Shown here: one piece after another, positions 7,766-16,789 of the stretch
How positions within the stretch are numbered: the first letter of the stretch is position 1
How the letters are laid out: each line of letters begins with the position of its first letter
NCBI GenBank assembly: GCA_034423015.1
Contig: DAOUJG010000053.1
Location: 1 to 64,000 of the forward strand
Reading direction: 5' to 3'
Source: JAGWBJ01 sp034423015
GTDB taxonomy: Bacteria; Chloroflexota; Dehalococcoidia; Lucifugimonadales; JAGWBF01
DNA length: 64,000 nucleotides
Translations under genes and position numbers: made by a program
Notes under the pieces: model-generated
What the model was told of the DNA's origin: nothing
Database searches by the model: none
What the model saw: only the letters and a program-made list of their open reading frames with translations

Positions 7766-8699
7766 GGCTGGCAACGGGGGCCTTCCGTCTAAGACCAGGG
7801 CCTACGCCAAGGTAAACCTGACGTTGGAGGTCCTGGGCCGCCGGCCCGACGGGTACCACGAGATACGGACGGTGCTCCAGACCATCGGCCTGGCGGACAC
7901 CCTGCACGTGTCGCCGGGGGAGGACGTTCGGCTCCGCTGCTCTGACCCGGACCTGGAGGGTCCCGGCAATCTGGTCTGCAAGGCGGCTGAAGCCCTGCGG
8001 CGGGCGTCGGGAGAGTCCCGGGGCGCCGACATGCGCTTGGACAAGCTCATTCCCGTGGGGATGGGCCTGGGAGGGGGAAGCGCCGACGCGGCGGCCGCCC
8101 TCCTTGGCCTGAGACGGTTGTGGGGCCTGGCACTGGAAGACGCCCGCCTGAGGGACATCGCCGCGGACCTGGGAGCCGACGTTCCCTTCCTGCTGAACGG
8201 CGGAACGGCGCTGGGGACGGGCCGCGGCGATCGGATAGAGGCCCTCCCGCCCCCTCCCACCCGCTGGATGGTGCTGGTGTGCCCGCCGGGTCCGCCCTCG
8301 GGGGAGTCCGGGGACGGGCCTACCAAAACGGCCCGGCTCTACTCGATGATGTCCCCCCGGCACTACACCGACGGCAACCGGACGGAGGCCCTGGCGGAGA
8401 CCCTTCGGGCCGGTGGGGATACGGAGCCGCTGCTGTTCAACGCCTTCGAACCGGTGGCCCTGGAGACCTTCCAGGGCCTGGCAGAGGCGTGGAGCGCCTT
8501 GCGGGGGGCGGCGGAGCCCTACGCCGGGGGGCCCAACGGCTCGGGAGGACCGCACCTATCGGGCACGGGGCCCGCCATCTACGCCTTCGTGCCCGGCAAA
8601 CCCGAGGGCGAAAACGTGGTCAAGACCTTGCAATGCAGGGGCGTCAGGGCGTACCTTGTACCAACTATCAACCCTGACCCGCACGGAGAGGGGACCTAA
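7758..8699 (+). CDS. ispE: 4-diphosphocytidyl-2-C-methyl-D-erythritol kinase
   Basis: GHMP kinase of the MEP isoprenoid pathway; phosphorylates CDP-methylerythritol. Signatures: AYAKVNLTLEVLGRRPDGYHE near the N-terminus, the ATP-binding loop PVGMGLGGGSADAAAAL, and LGADVPFLLNGGTALG. The C-terminal GTGPAIYAF loop is also present. GTG start at 7758, overlapping the rsmA stop by 8 bp, so translation is probably coupled. The 313-aa length is normal. Confidence 0.93.
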   Translation: MPRAGNGGLPSKTRAYAKVNLTLEVLGRRPDGYHEIRTVLQTIGLADTLHVSPGEDVRLRCSDPDLEGPGNLVCKAAEALRRASGESRGADMRLDKLIPVGMGLGGGSADAAAALLGLRRLWGLALEDARLRDIAADLGADVPFLLNGGTALGTGRGDRIEALPPPPTRWMVLVCPPGPPSGESGDGPTKTARLYSMMSPRHYTDGNRTEALAETLRAGGDTEPLLFNAFEPVALETFQGLAEAWSALRGAAEPYAGGPNGSGGPHLSGTGPAIYAFVPGKPEGENVVKTLQCRGVRAYLVPTINPDPHGEGT

Positions 8700-8704
8700 G
8701 GCTG

Positions 8705-9652
8705 ATGAACATATCCCTGCTGGCCATCAGAATCGGCATCGACCCGGACATGATCCAGGTGGGCAGCTTCCAGCTCACCTGGCACGGGTTCCTGACCTTC
8801 GTAGCCGTGGCCCTGGCGGTGTTCCTGGTGGCCCGGTGGGGGCGGCAACAGGGACTGAACGCGGACTCAATATACTCCATCGCCACCTGGTGCATCGTCG
8901 GCGGGATCATCGGGAGCCGGCTGCTGCACGTGGTCGACTTCTGGGACGACTTCTACAGGCACGACCCCATCAGGATAGTCCAGATATGGAACGGGGGGAT
9001 CACCATATACGGCGCCATCCTGGGAGGCTTCCTCAGCGGCGCCGCCTACATGATCATCAGGAACCATCCCAGGTTCCTGGCCGCCTGGAACAAGGTCTTC
9101 AAGGGCGCCAAGCTGGAGCCCGCGCCCCTGCCCTCGATAGGACGGCTGGCCGACATAGCCGCCCCCGCCCTGCTCATAGCCATGGCCATCGGCAGGGTGG
9201 GGGACGTGATCAACGGCGAGCACGTGGCCAAGATAACGGACCTCCCGTGGGGGTTCGTGTATACACACCCCGAGAGCCCCAGCAACCAGGTGCACGGGTT
9301 CGGGGCGAGCCATCCGGCCGTAGTCTACGAGATGCTACTGGACCTGGCGGTCCTGGGGGCCGTGGTGGCCATGCGGGACCGGCTGCGACCCTACGGTATG
9401 ACCTTCGTGCTCTACCTGGGCCTATACTCCCTGGGCCGCTTCTTCATCAGCTTCCTCCGCACGGGCCCGCCTCCCATGGACCAGGAGTGGGCCATCGGCC
9501 TGAATGAGGCCCAGTTCGTAGCCATAGCCGTCATGGCGGTGACCATACCCCTGCTGGCCTTCAAGGCGCAGCTGGTGCGGATCGGCGGCCCCCGGGCGGC
9601 TCGGCGGCGGGCGGCGGCGTCCGACAGGGCAGGGCCGGGAGAGTCGGGCTAG
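8705..9652 (+). CDS. lgt: Prolipoprotein diacylglyceryl transferase
   Basis: Integral membrane enzyme that moves diacylglycerol from phosphatidylglycerol to the lipobox Cys of prolipoproteins. Seven hydrophobic segments can be counted. The Lgt signature appears as AIGRVGDVINGEH (usual GRxGNFxNxE; here Asn is Asp). Other conserved pieces are NGGITIYGAILGG and GLYSLGRFFISFLR. The basic tail PRAARRRAAAS is expected on the cytoplasmic side. Separated from ispE by 5 nt, same operon. Confidence 0.92.
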   Translation: MNISLLAIRIGIDPDMIQVGSFQLTWHGFLTFVAVALAVFLVARWGRQQGLNADSIYSIATWCIVGGIIGSRLLHVVDFWDDFYRHDPIRIVQIWNGGITIYGAILGGFLSGAAYMIIRNHPRFLAAWNKVFKGAKLEPAPLPSIGRLADIAAPALLIAMAIGRVGDVINGEHVAKITDLPWGFVYTHPESPSNQVHGFGASHPAVVYEMLLDLAVLGAVVAMRDRLRPYGMTFVLYLGLYSLGRFFISFLRTGPPPMDQEWAIGLNEAQFVAIAVMAVTIPLLAFKAQLVRIGGPRAARRRAAASDRAGPGESG

Positions 9653-9696
9653 CCTCTCCGGGCCACGGCGGACCGCGGCTCCGGGCTCACGGGGGC

Positions 9697-10758
9697 CTAG
9701 GAGCCCCCTGAGGCGAAGAGGGGCATTACCTTCTCGCTGAGGGTGCGCAGGGACGACTCGGTCTTCTCCAGAGACATGAGCCCCCTGTTGGTGAGCATCA
9801 GGTTGCGGACTCCGACGTCCCTCATCTGGGCCACCTGCTCGGCCACGCGCTTGGGGCCGCCCACCAGGTTCTCGGCGGCGTTGGGGTCCGGACTCTCCGC
9901 GTATCCCGAACGGTCCAGCGGCGGCAGCTGCCGGGTCATGGGCAGGTCGCCGGGGTTCCATCGTTCCCGGAGCTTCTCCATGTTGCTGTAGGCCCGGTAG
10001 TGGGCGGGCAGGAACTCGCCCAGGGCCTGCTCGTCGGTCTCGGCCAGGTGCATCTCCCGCCACACCCATATCTGGTCCAGGTTGTTCTCCACCGCCTCCT
10101 CGTCGAAGCCGGCAGCGGCCATGGTGTCCCGGTACAGCTCGATGTTCCGCCCCACCGAGGCGACGGTGCTTCCCCGCAGCAGGATGGGCCGGCCGATCCT
10201 GGCCATCTCCTTGATGGACTCGTCGCCTATGCACGCCCTGGCCAGGCGGGGATGGGGCTTCTGGTAGGGCCGGGGCCGCACCGAGGGGAAGGACACCTGC
10301 CAGTACTTGCCCTTGAAGTCCACGTTGTCCGTGGTCCAGGCCTTGACCAGCAGCTCCTCGGCCTCCTCCATCTGCTCGCCTCCCAGGCCGGGGGTGGTCC
10401 CAAACCCCACGTACTCGTAGGCGTTGTAGTTGGACCCCCTGGCCGTGCCGACCACCAGCCGCCCCTTGGACAGGTTGTCCAGCAGGGCCGTCTGTATGGC
10501 GACGCGGACGGGGTTGTGCAACGGCAGCTCCAGGATGCCGAAGCCCAGCAGCACACGCTTGGTCTTCACGGCCACCGCGCTGGCGAACACCAGCGGGTCC
10601 CCGTACACGCACTCACCGGTGAAGTGGTGCTCGGCGAACCATATGGCCTCCATGCCCAGCTCTTCTATGAGCTGGGCCTCGTACAGGCAGTCTTCGATCT
10701 CCTGCCCGTCCCGGCTGTCGTCGAATTTCATCGGGTAGAAAAAGTGGCCGAATCGCAT
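9697..10758 (-). CDS. LLM-class flavin-dependent oxidoreductase
   Basis: 353 residues of the bacterial luciferase-like TIM-barrel family, which use FMNH2 or F420. It begins MRFGHFFYPMKFDDSRDG. Typical pieces are AIWFAEHHFTGECVYGDP, LELPLHNPVRVA, LSKGRLVVGTARG and NLVGGPKRVAEQV. The EHHF motif and the G-R-x-x-x-G-x-A-R-G loop place it with FMN-dependent alkanal or alkane monooxygenase-like members; the substrate is unknown. GGAGGA precedes the ATG. Divergent from the next LLM gene. Confidence 0.85.
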   Translation of the reverse strand: MRFGHFFYPMKFDDSRDGQEIEDCLYEAQLIEELGMEAIWFAEHHFTGECVYGDPLVFASAVAVKTKRVLLGFGILELPLHNPVRVAIQTALLDNLSKGRLVVGTARGSNYNAYEYVGFGTTPGLGGEQMEEAEELLVKAWTTDNVDFKGKYWQVSFPSVRPRPYQKPHPRLARACIGDESIKEMARIGRPILLRGSTVASVGRNIELYRDTMAAAGFDEEAVENNLDQIWVWREMHLAETDEQALGEFLPAHYRAYSNMEKLRERWNPGDLPMTRQLPPLDRSGYAESPDPNAAENLVGGPKRVAEQVAQMRDVGVRNLMLTNRGLMSLEKTESSLRTLSEKVMPLFASGGS

Positions 10759-10952
10759 CCTTCCTCCATATCCACGCCCTCGGGCCGGCTGCTCCCGGGC
10801 CCTCGGGCATCCACTACTCTACTCCTATCGGCAAGTGGTGACAAGACGGGACGCGGCGGCCGCCGACCCGGCCATCTATTGACTGGCATGCGCCGACCCA
10901 GCATACTCCTTTCATTCAACCAATCGGGGCATTCGGCCATCGGGAGGCAACC

Positions 10953-11891
10953 CTGGAGGTCGGCGCAATATTCCCCCAGACGGAGATGGGCTCCGACCCG
11001 GGGCCCATCCGGGAGTACGCCCAGGCGGCCGAGGAGCTGGGCTATTCCCACGTGTTCGTGGCCGACCACGTGCTCGGAGCGGACCTGGCAGCCCACCCCG
11101 AGCTTGGCGCGGCCAACTACAGCTACAAGAGCACCGTCCACGAGCCCCTGACCCTGCTTGCCTTCATCGCGGCCTCCACCAGCCGTCTCGGGCTGTGCAC
11201 CGGGATACTCATCCTGCCCCAGCGCCAGACCGCCTTGGTGGCCAAGCAGGCGGCGACGCTGGACGTGCTCAGCGGCGGCCGCCTGCGCCTGGGCATCGGG
11301 GTCGGGTGGAACCACGTGGAGTACGGCGCGCTGGACATGAACTTCCACGACCGCGGCAGGCGGTGCGACGAGCAGATCGACCTCCTCCGGGCCCTGTGGA
11401 CCCGGGAGACGGCGGACTTCCACGGCCGCTGGCACGACGTGACCCACGCCGGCATCAACCCCCTGCCAGTGCAGCGTCCCATACCCCTGTGGATCGGCGG
11501 CGGAAGGCCCGGGGCCCCGGCGCCCGCGGAGCCCGTCCTCCGCCGCATCGCCCGCAAGGCCGACGGCTGGTTCCCCGCCGACGGGCTTCACCTGGCCCCC
11601 CACGGCCGGGAGACCGTGGACCGGGTCAACGCCTTGATCGTCCAGGCCGGCAGGGACCCCTCGGAGGTGGGAATGGAGTGCCGTATCCGGCTGGAGGACA
11701 AAGGGCCCGACGAGTGGCTTCGAGAGGCGGAGATGGTGCGGGGCCTGGGGGCCTCGTACCTCACCGTGGAGACGAGGGGCGCGGGCCGTTCGCCGGCGGG
11801 ACACATCGACGCCATCCGCAGGTTCCAGGAGCACTACACCCGCCACGCCGGACCGCTGACACAGGGGGGAAGCCATGCGTCTGGAAGGTAA
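10953..11891 (+). CDS. LLM-class (F420-type) oxidoreductase with probable CTG start
   Basis: Luciferase-like TIM barrel. Characteristic segments: GYSHVFVADHVLG, LTLLAFIAASTSRLGLCTGI, QAATLDVLSGGRLRLGIGVGW and RPIPLWIGGG. The first in-frame ATG (10986) removes the beta strand GAIFPQTE that this family has at its N-terminus. In-frame CTG at 10953 restores it and lies 5 nt after GGGAGG (10942-10947). No in-frame ATG, GTG or TTG was found in the upstream codons checked. The last codons overlap the first SDR by 17 bp, so the three genes form one operon. Substrate unknown. Confidence 0.8.
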   Translation: MEVGAIFPQTEMGSDPGPIREYAQAAEELGYSHVFVADHVLGADLAAHPELGAANYSYKSTVHEPLTLLAFIAASTSRLGLCTGILILPQRQTALVAKQAATLDVLSGGRLRLGIGVGWNHVEYGALDMNFHDRGRRCDEQIDLLRALWTRETADFHGRWHDVTHAGINPLPVQRPIPLWIGGGRPGAPAPAEPVLRRIARKADGWFPADGLHLAPHGRETVDRVNALIVQAGRDPSEVGMECRIRLEDKGPDEWLREAEMVRGLGASYLTVETRGAGRSPAGHIDAIRRFQEHYTRHAGPLTQGGSHASGR

Positions 11892-12624
11892 GGTGGCGCT
11901 CATAACCGGAGGCGCCAGGGGCCAGGGCGCGGCCGAAGCCCGGCTGTTCGCCAGGGAGGGCGCCAGAATCGTCTTCGGCGACGTCCTCGACCGGGAGGGC
12001 GCCGCCGTTCAAGCCGAGATCAACGGGTCGGGCCGCGAGGCCGTCTACGTCCACCTGGACGTCACCAGCGAGGCGGACTGGCAACGGGCCATGGACGTGG
12101 CCCGGTCGCGGTTCCGAAGGCTGGACGTCCTGGTCAACAACGCGGGCATCTGGCGCCCGGGCGTCGTGGAGGAGACCACCGAGGAGAGCTGGGACGCCGT
12201 GATGGACGTCAACGTCACCGGCGCGTTCCTGGGCACACGCTTCGTCATACCCGAGATGCGCCGGGCGGGCGGCGGCTCCATCATCAACATCTCCTCGGCG
12301 GCGGGGCTCGTCGGAGACCTTCGCAGCGCCCCCTACGGAGCGTCCAAGGGAGGGATACGCCTGCTGACCCGGGCCACGGCCGTCCAGTACGCCGGCGACG
12401 GGATAAGGGCCAACTGCATCCACCCGGGACCCGTGGACGCCCCGATGTACCACGAGATCCGCCCGGACGCCGCCACCCGGGATGCCGGCACCTCCAGGAC
12501 CCTGATGGGGAGGATGGGCACCGTGGAGGAGATCGCCTACGGGGCCCTCTACCTGGCTTCCGACGAGTCGTCCTTCGTTACCGGCGCAGAGCTTGCCATC
12601 GACGGCGGAATGACCGCCCAATAA
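11875..12624 (+). CDS. SDR-family oxidoreductase, copy 1
   Basis: 249-aa classical short-chain dehydrogenase of the BaiA/FabG-like group. NAD(P) motif ITGGARGQG (TGxxxGxG type), NNAG at about residue 88, catalytic Ser in INISSAAG, Tyr-x3-Lys in PYGASKGG. GDVLD at the end of beta2 carries an Asp, which suggests NAD(H) preference. Starts inside the 3' end of the LLM gene. Closely similar to the next gene along its whole length, so the pair is a tandem duplication. Substrate unknown, probably a sterol-like or other alicyclic alcohol. Confidence 0.88.
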   Translation: MRLEGKVALITGGARGQGAAEARLFAREGARIVFGDVLDREGAAVQAEINGSGREAVYVHLDVTSEADWQRAMDVARSRFRRLDVLVNNAGIWRPGVVEETTEESWDAVMDVNVTGAFLGTRFVIPEMRRAGGGSIINISSAAGLVGDLRSAPYGASKGGIRLLTRATAVQYAGDGIRANCIHPGPVDAPMYHEIRPDAATRDAGTSRTLMGRMGTVEEIAYGALYLASDESSFVTGAELAIDGGMTAQ

Positions 12625-12643
12625 CCCAAGCAGGAGGGGCGCC

Positions 12644-13393
12644 ATGAGACTGGAAGGCAAGGTGGTCCTGATCACCGGCGGAGCACGTGGCCAGGGGGAG
12701 GCGGAGGCGCGCCTCTTCTCCCGTGAGGGAGCGAAGGTGGTCATCGCGGACGTGCTGGACCGGGAGGGGACCAAGGTGGCGGCCGACATCGCCGAGGCCG
12801 GCGGCGACGCCGTCTACGTGCACCTGGACGTCGTCAGCGAGGATGACTGGCGGCGGGCCATCGACACCGCCGTCTCCTCCTACGGAAAGCTGGACGTGCT
12901 GGTCAACAACGCAGGCATCTGGCGCAGGGGGCTCGCCGGGGAGGAGAGCCTGGACCAGTGGAACACGGTGATGGACATTAACGCCAAGGGGGTGTTCCTG
13001 GGCACCAAGCTGGCCATATCCGAGATGCGCAAGGCCGGGGGAGGCTCCATCATCAACATCTCCTCCACCGCGGGGCTGGTTGGCAGCGACTCCAGCACCG
13101 CCTACAGCGCGTCCAAGGGGGCTGTGCGGCTCTTCACCAAGGCTGCCGCCGTGCAGTACGCCGGGGACGGCATCAGGGCCAACTCCCTGCACCCGGGCCC
13201 GGTGGACACGGCCATGTACGACGAGGTCCGGCCCGACCCCGAGAGCAGGCGGGAGGCGATCGGCCGGATCCCGCTGAACCGGCTGGGCACGACCGTGGAC
13301 ATCGCCTACGGCGCCCTGTTCCTGGCCTCCGACGAGTCCTCGTTCATGACGGGCGCCGAGCTGGTGATCGACGGCGGCAGTACGGCCCAGTAG
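12644..13393 (+). CDS. SDR-family oxidoreductase, copy 2
   Basis: 249 aa, the same length as copy 1 and alignable without gaps. ITGGARGQGEAEA, ADVLDREG, NNAGIW, INISSTAG and the YSASK active site are present. AGGAGG stands a few bases before ATG 12644. Differences cluster in the substrate loop after the active site (VDTAMYDEVRPDPESRREAI compared with VDAPMYHEIRPDAATRDAGT), so the two probably differ in substrate. Confidence 0.88.
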   Translation: MRLEGKVVLITGGARGQGEAEARLFSREGAKVVIADVLDREGTKVAADIAEAGGDAVYVHLDVVSEDDWRRAIDTAVSSYGKLDVLVNNAGIWRRGLAGEESLDQWNTVMDINAKGVFLGTKLAISEMRKAGGGSIINISSTAGLVGSDSSTAYSASKGAVRLFTKAAAVQYAGDGIRANSLHPGPVDTAMYDEVRPDPESRREAIGRIPLNRLGTTVDIAYGALFLASDESSFMTGAELVIDGGSTAQ

Positions 13394-13478
13394 GCGCCGG
13401 CGGGGGTCCCGGCCCCTCTGCTCAGGCGAGGGTGGGCTCAATACCCCGGGGAGGGGCCTGCGGCAGGCGGGCAGAACG

Positions 13479-16400
13479 CTAGGACACCCTCAGGAACCTG
13501 GTCACGTACTCCACGTCCGCCGTGGGGAGCGCCATGCCCATCCGCGAAACGGCCTCGCTGAACCGGCTGACGTCGTAGACGCTGGTGTCGGTCAGGTACG
13601 GCTCGACGGAGTCCAGGGCCTGGACCAGGACCTTCAGCTCCATGTCGTTCTCCCGGTCGGCCGTCGCCTGCAGCGCCGACCTCCAGTCCTCCAATGACAC
13701 GCGGCCCGTCACGTAGCCGTTGCTCTCCATGTACTCGAAGACCCGGTCGGCGAAAACCGGGTCCTGCTGGACCACGTTGTAGACCTTGCCAAAGTGCGCC
13801 GGGTCGTCGGAGATCTTCCTGATGGCCCTGACCAGAAAGTCCACGGGGGTCATTTCGAACATCCAGTCCGGGGCCCGGGGCGCCAACCCCGACCGGGCGC
13901 AGGCCTTCATTATCAACGACAGGAAGTCGTTGGGGTTGACCACCCCCGTGCCGCTGTGATGGCCGATGTTGCCGGGCCTGTACAGGCAGACGGGCAGCCC
14001 CCGGGACACGGCCGACCACACCAGGCATTCCGCGACCCACTTGCCCTGGTTGTAGCCCCCCTCCATCCTGTCCACGAAGTCTGCTATCCGGTCGTTCTCC
14101 AGGTAGGGCGTATCGTCGCCCCCCGGGAAGACGCCGTTGGAGGAGATGTACTGGACCGGTTTTGCTCTGGCGCTGCAGGCGAACCTGAGCACCTCCACCG
14201 TCCCGCCGACCGTGTGGGGCTTGACGGTGGCATATGGGTACACGTAGTTGACGGAGGCGGCGCAGTGGAAGACCAGCTCGATCTCTTCCGCAAGCCGCCG
14301 GTACTCCTTCTCCTCCAGTCCCAGGCGGGGCTGGGTCAGGTCCCCCGTAACCGGGACGACCCGGTGCCCAAGCGACTGGCCGGGCAGCCCGTAGGACTTC
14401 AAGGCCTCCAACACCCGGTTGGCCGCCTGGTCCTGTCCAGAGGCCCTAGGCCTTGCCAGGCAATAGAAACGTGCGCCGTCCCCCGTGGCCCGCAGCAGCT
14501 CGTCCAGCAGGAAGGCGCCCAGGAAGCCGGTGGCCCCCGTGACCAGGATGGCGGACGCTTCACTCAGGCGCGTTGCCCTGATCTCCCCGGTGGGAGCGAT
14601 CCCCGCGTCCAGCTTTGCGTCGTCGGCCAGCGAGACTCTCGATTCCATACGTGGCCCTCCGTCCTCCAGGTACGCCGCCAGCGCGTCTATGGTGGGGTGC
14701 TCGTATATCTCCGTGCCTTGAAGCTTGATCCCGAAGGCGCGCTCGACGTCCAGTGTAAGGCCCAGGCCTGCCAGGGAGTGGCCGCCCAGGTCGAAGAAGT
14801 CCCAATCGTCCTCCAACGAATCGTCGTCGATGCCCAGCGCCTCTCCCCACAGCTCCCGCAGGACCCGCCGTCGCTCCCCCGCCGTGGCATTCTCCGGGAG
14901 CTGTGGGCGCTCCCTGACGATGGACCTGCCCGGGCTCAGCGGGGGCAGGGCCTTGCGGTCCAGCTTGCCCGTCTGACGGTTCAGTGGAAGCGCCTCCAGC
15001 TCCATATAGCGGCTGGGCACCATGTAGTGGGGCAGGTACCGCTCCAAGAGGCTCCGAAGGTCCCTGCTGGTCCCGCTCCTGGCGTCGACCCGCCACGTCG
15101 CCCCGGGTCCCCGGACGACGTAGGCGACCAGGCGCTTGTTGGTCTCGTCCTCAACTTCCGCCGTTACCGCCGTGTCCGCCACGCCGCAGTACTTCCGCAG
15201 CATCTCCTCGACGGCCCCGAGGTAGACGGTATATCCCCTTATCTTGACCATGGAATCGTCCCGGCCAACGATGGTAGTCATGCCCTGGGCGTCGATCTCG
15301 GCCAGGTCGCCGGTGGCGTAGTACCTCTCGCCGTCCTGCCGGAGAAACCTCTCGGCATCCAGGTCGGGCCTGCCAAGATATCCCCTGGCGAGCCCCCGGC
15401 CGCCGACGAACAGCTCGCCGCTCCCCCTGGAGGTGAGGACGGACCCTTCCCCTGGAACACGGGCGGGCAGCACCCGGACCGCCACGCCGTCCATGGGAAG
15501 ACCCACCGGGCACACTTCCTTGTCATCCAAGGGCAGGGACAGGCCCGTCAGCTCGACGGTGCAGACGTCGTGGGTCTCGCTGATGCTGTAGGTGTTGAAC
15601 ACGCGGGCAGAGTCGGGGAGGACCTCCAGCACCTGCCGCAACAGGCTCGTCGGGACTACCTCCCCGTTGAGCCAGACGACCCGCAGGGATGCAAGCCGGG
15701 CCCGGATGGCGTCGCGGTCCCCCGAGCTCAGGACCCCCTGCAGCAAGGACGGGGTGAACAGCATCTCGGTGATGCAGTGCTCGGAGATGAACGCGCCCAG
15801 CGCCCGGGGCAGGAACACCACGTCGTCGGGGACCACGTATACCGTTGCCCCCTTCAGCAGCGGGCGGAAGTACTCCCAGGGGAAGAAGATGTTGCAGGCG
15901 ACCCTGTCCCCCGCCGCGTAGGAGCTGAACCGGTACCTGGCATAATACGAGGAGATGAGGGAAGCGCCGGTCAGCATCACCCCCTTGGGGTCTCCCGTCG
16001 TGCCGGAGGTGTAGGGGATGAAGGCCAGGCGGTCCCCGGTGACGCCCGGGCCGGGGGCCGCGGCGACGAGGCCCGTCCAGGAGCGGTCCTCGTCGATGGC
16101 CAGTACATGGGGGCCGGGGACCTCTCCAAGCGTGGGCAGCCTGGAGAGATGTTGGGCCTTGGTGACCACGACCTTAGGCCGGGACTCGGCCACCATGGCG
16201 CGCAGCAGACGTTCTGGAGAGTCCAGGGCCATGGGCATGAACGCCCCGCCCGCTTTCAGGGCCCCCAGGCTGGCGACGATGAACTCGGCGCAGGTCTCCA
16301 TGAAGATTCCCACTGGGTCGTCGGTGGAGACGCCGCGAGACCGGAGGTAGGCGCCCAGCGAGTCCGTCACCCGGTCCAGTTGAGCGTAGGACATCCGATC

Positions 16401-16493
16401 CCGGCCTGAGACTATCGCCGGGATATCGGGAGTCTCCGTCGCCTGGGCTTTGAAGAGCCCGTGCAGACTGTTGTCTACGGGGTCCACGCTCAC
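13479..16493 (-). CDS. Carboxylic-acid-reductase-like A-PCP-reductase protein
   Basis: 1004 aa with three domains. Residues 1-520 are an adenylation domain: YTSGTTGDPKGVMLT, NTYSISETHDV, YYATGDLAEID and NRQTGKLDRKAL. A phosphopantetheine carrier near residue 580 has the attachment Ser in FFDLGGHSLAG. From about 645 to the end is a thioester reductase with VTGATGFLGAFLLDEL and the Tyr-x3-Lys of YNQGKWVAE. The architecture matches alpha-aminoadipate reductases and NRPS-like acid reductases, which turn an acid into an aldehyde with ATP and NADPH. There is no condensation domain and no phosphopantetheinyl transferase nearby. GTG start, weak GAGGG before it. Substrate unknown. Confidence 0.88.
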   Translation of the reverse strand: MSVDPVDNSLHGLFKAQATETPDIPAIVSGRDRMSYAQLDRVTDSLGAYLRSRGVSTDDPVGIFMETCAEFIVASLGALKAGGAFMPMALDSPERLLRAMVAESRPKVVVTKAQHLSRLPTLGEVPGPHVLAIDEDRSWTGLVAAAPGPGVTGDRLAFIPYTSGTTGDPKGVMLTGASLISSYYARYRFSSYAAGDRVACNIFFPWEYFRPLLKGATVYVVPDDVVFLPRALGAFISEHCITEMLFTPSLLQGVLSSGDRDAIRARLASLRVVWLNGEVVPTSLLRQVLEVLPDSARVFNTYSISETHDVCTVELTGLSLPLDDKEVCPVGLPMDGVAVRVLPARVPGEGSVLTSRGSGELFVGGRGLARGYLGRPDLDAERFLRQDGERYYATGDLAEIDAQGMTTIVGRDDSMVKIRGYTVYLGAVEEMLRKYCGVADTAVTAEVEDETNKRLVAYVVRGPGATWRVDARSGTSRDLRSLLERYLPHYMVPSRYMELEALPLNRQTGKLDRKALPPLSPGRSIVRERPQLPENATAGERRRVLRELWGEALGIDDDSLEDDWDFFDLGGHSLAGLGLTLDVERAFGIKLQGTEIYEHPTIDALAAYLEDGGPRMESRVSLADDAKLDAGIAPTGEIRATRLSEASAILVTGATGFLGAFLLDELLRATGDGARFYCLARPRASGQDQAANRVLEALKSYGLPGQSLGHRVVPVTGDLTQPRLGLEEKEYRRLAEEIELVFHCAASVNYVYPYATVKPHTVGGTVEVLRFACSARAKPVQYISSNGVFPGGDDTPYLENDRIADFVDRMEGGYNQGKWVAECLVWSAVSRGLPVCLYRPGNIGHHSGTGVVNPNDFLSLIMKACARSGLAPRAPDWMFEMTPVDFLVRAIRKISDDPAHFGKVYNVVQQDPVFADRVFEYMESNGYVTGRVSLEDWRSALQATADRENDMELKVLVQALDSVEPYLTDTSVYDVSRFSEAVSRMGMALPTADVEYVTRFLRVS

Positions 16494-16789
16494 CCCTCGA
16501 CTGGAGGGATTGCTTTTTTGGGCCGGTGCGTCTGGTGCTAGTACACGATCAGCTAGATTGGGACCAACCGGAAGCCTCTTCCCCCACTCCCCATTCTAAC
16601 CGATTGCTGACCGCCCGGACAGGGCCTTGGCCGCCCTCCAACACAGAGCCGACGGCGCTGCGGGGTTCCCGGAGCGGCAGGGTGAGGCGGCTTGGGGAGA
16701 CGTCGTCACAGCAGGAGGGCGGCCCCACCCGCCACGGCCTGACCGCCCGGGGAGGGGAATGACGTACGCGGTACGGCGGGAGGGGGGGT

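Noticed and set aside
13794..16409. Long plus-strand open frame (871 codons)
   Set aside because: It is the antisense shadow of the A-PCP-R gene, with low-complexity Gly/Val/His-rich translation typical of GC-rich opposite strands.
16494..16789. Small plus-strand open frame between the acid reductase and the nitrilase
   Set aside because: No ribosome-binding site and unremarkable composition; nothing else is seen in this gap.
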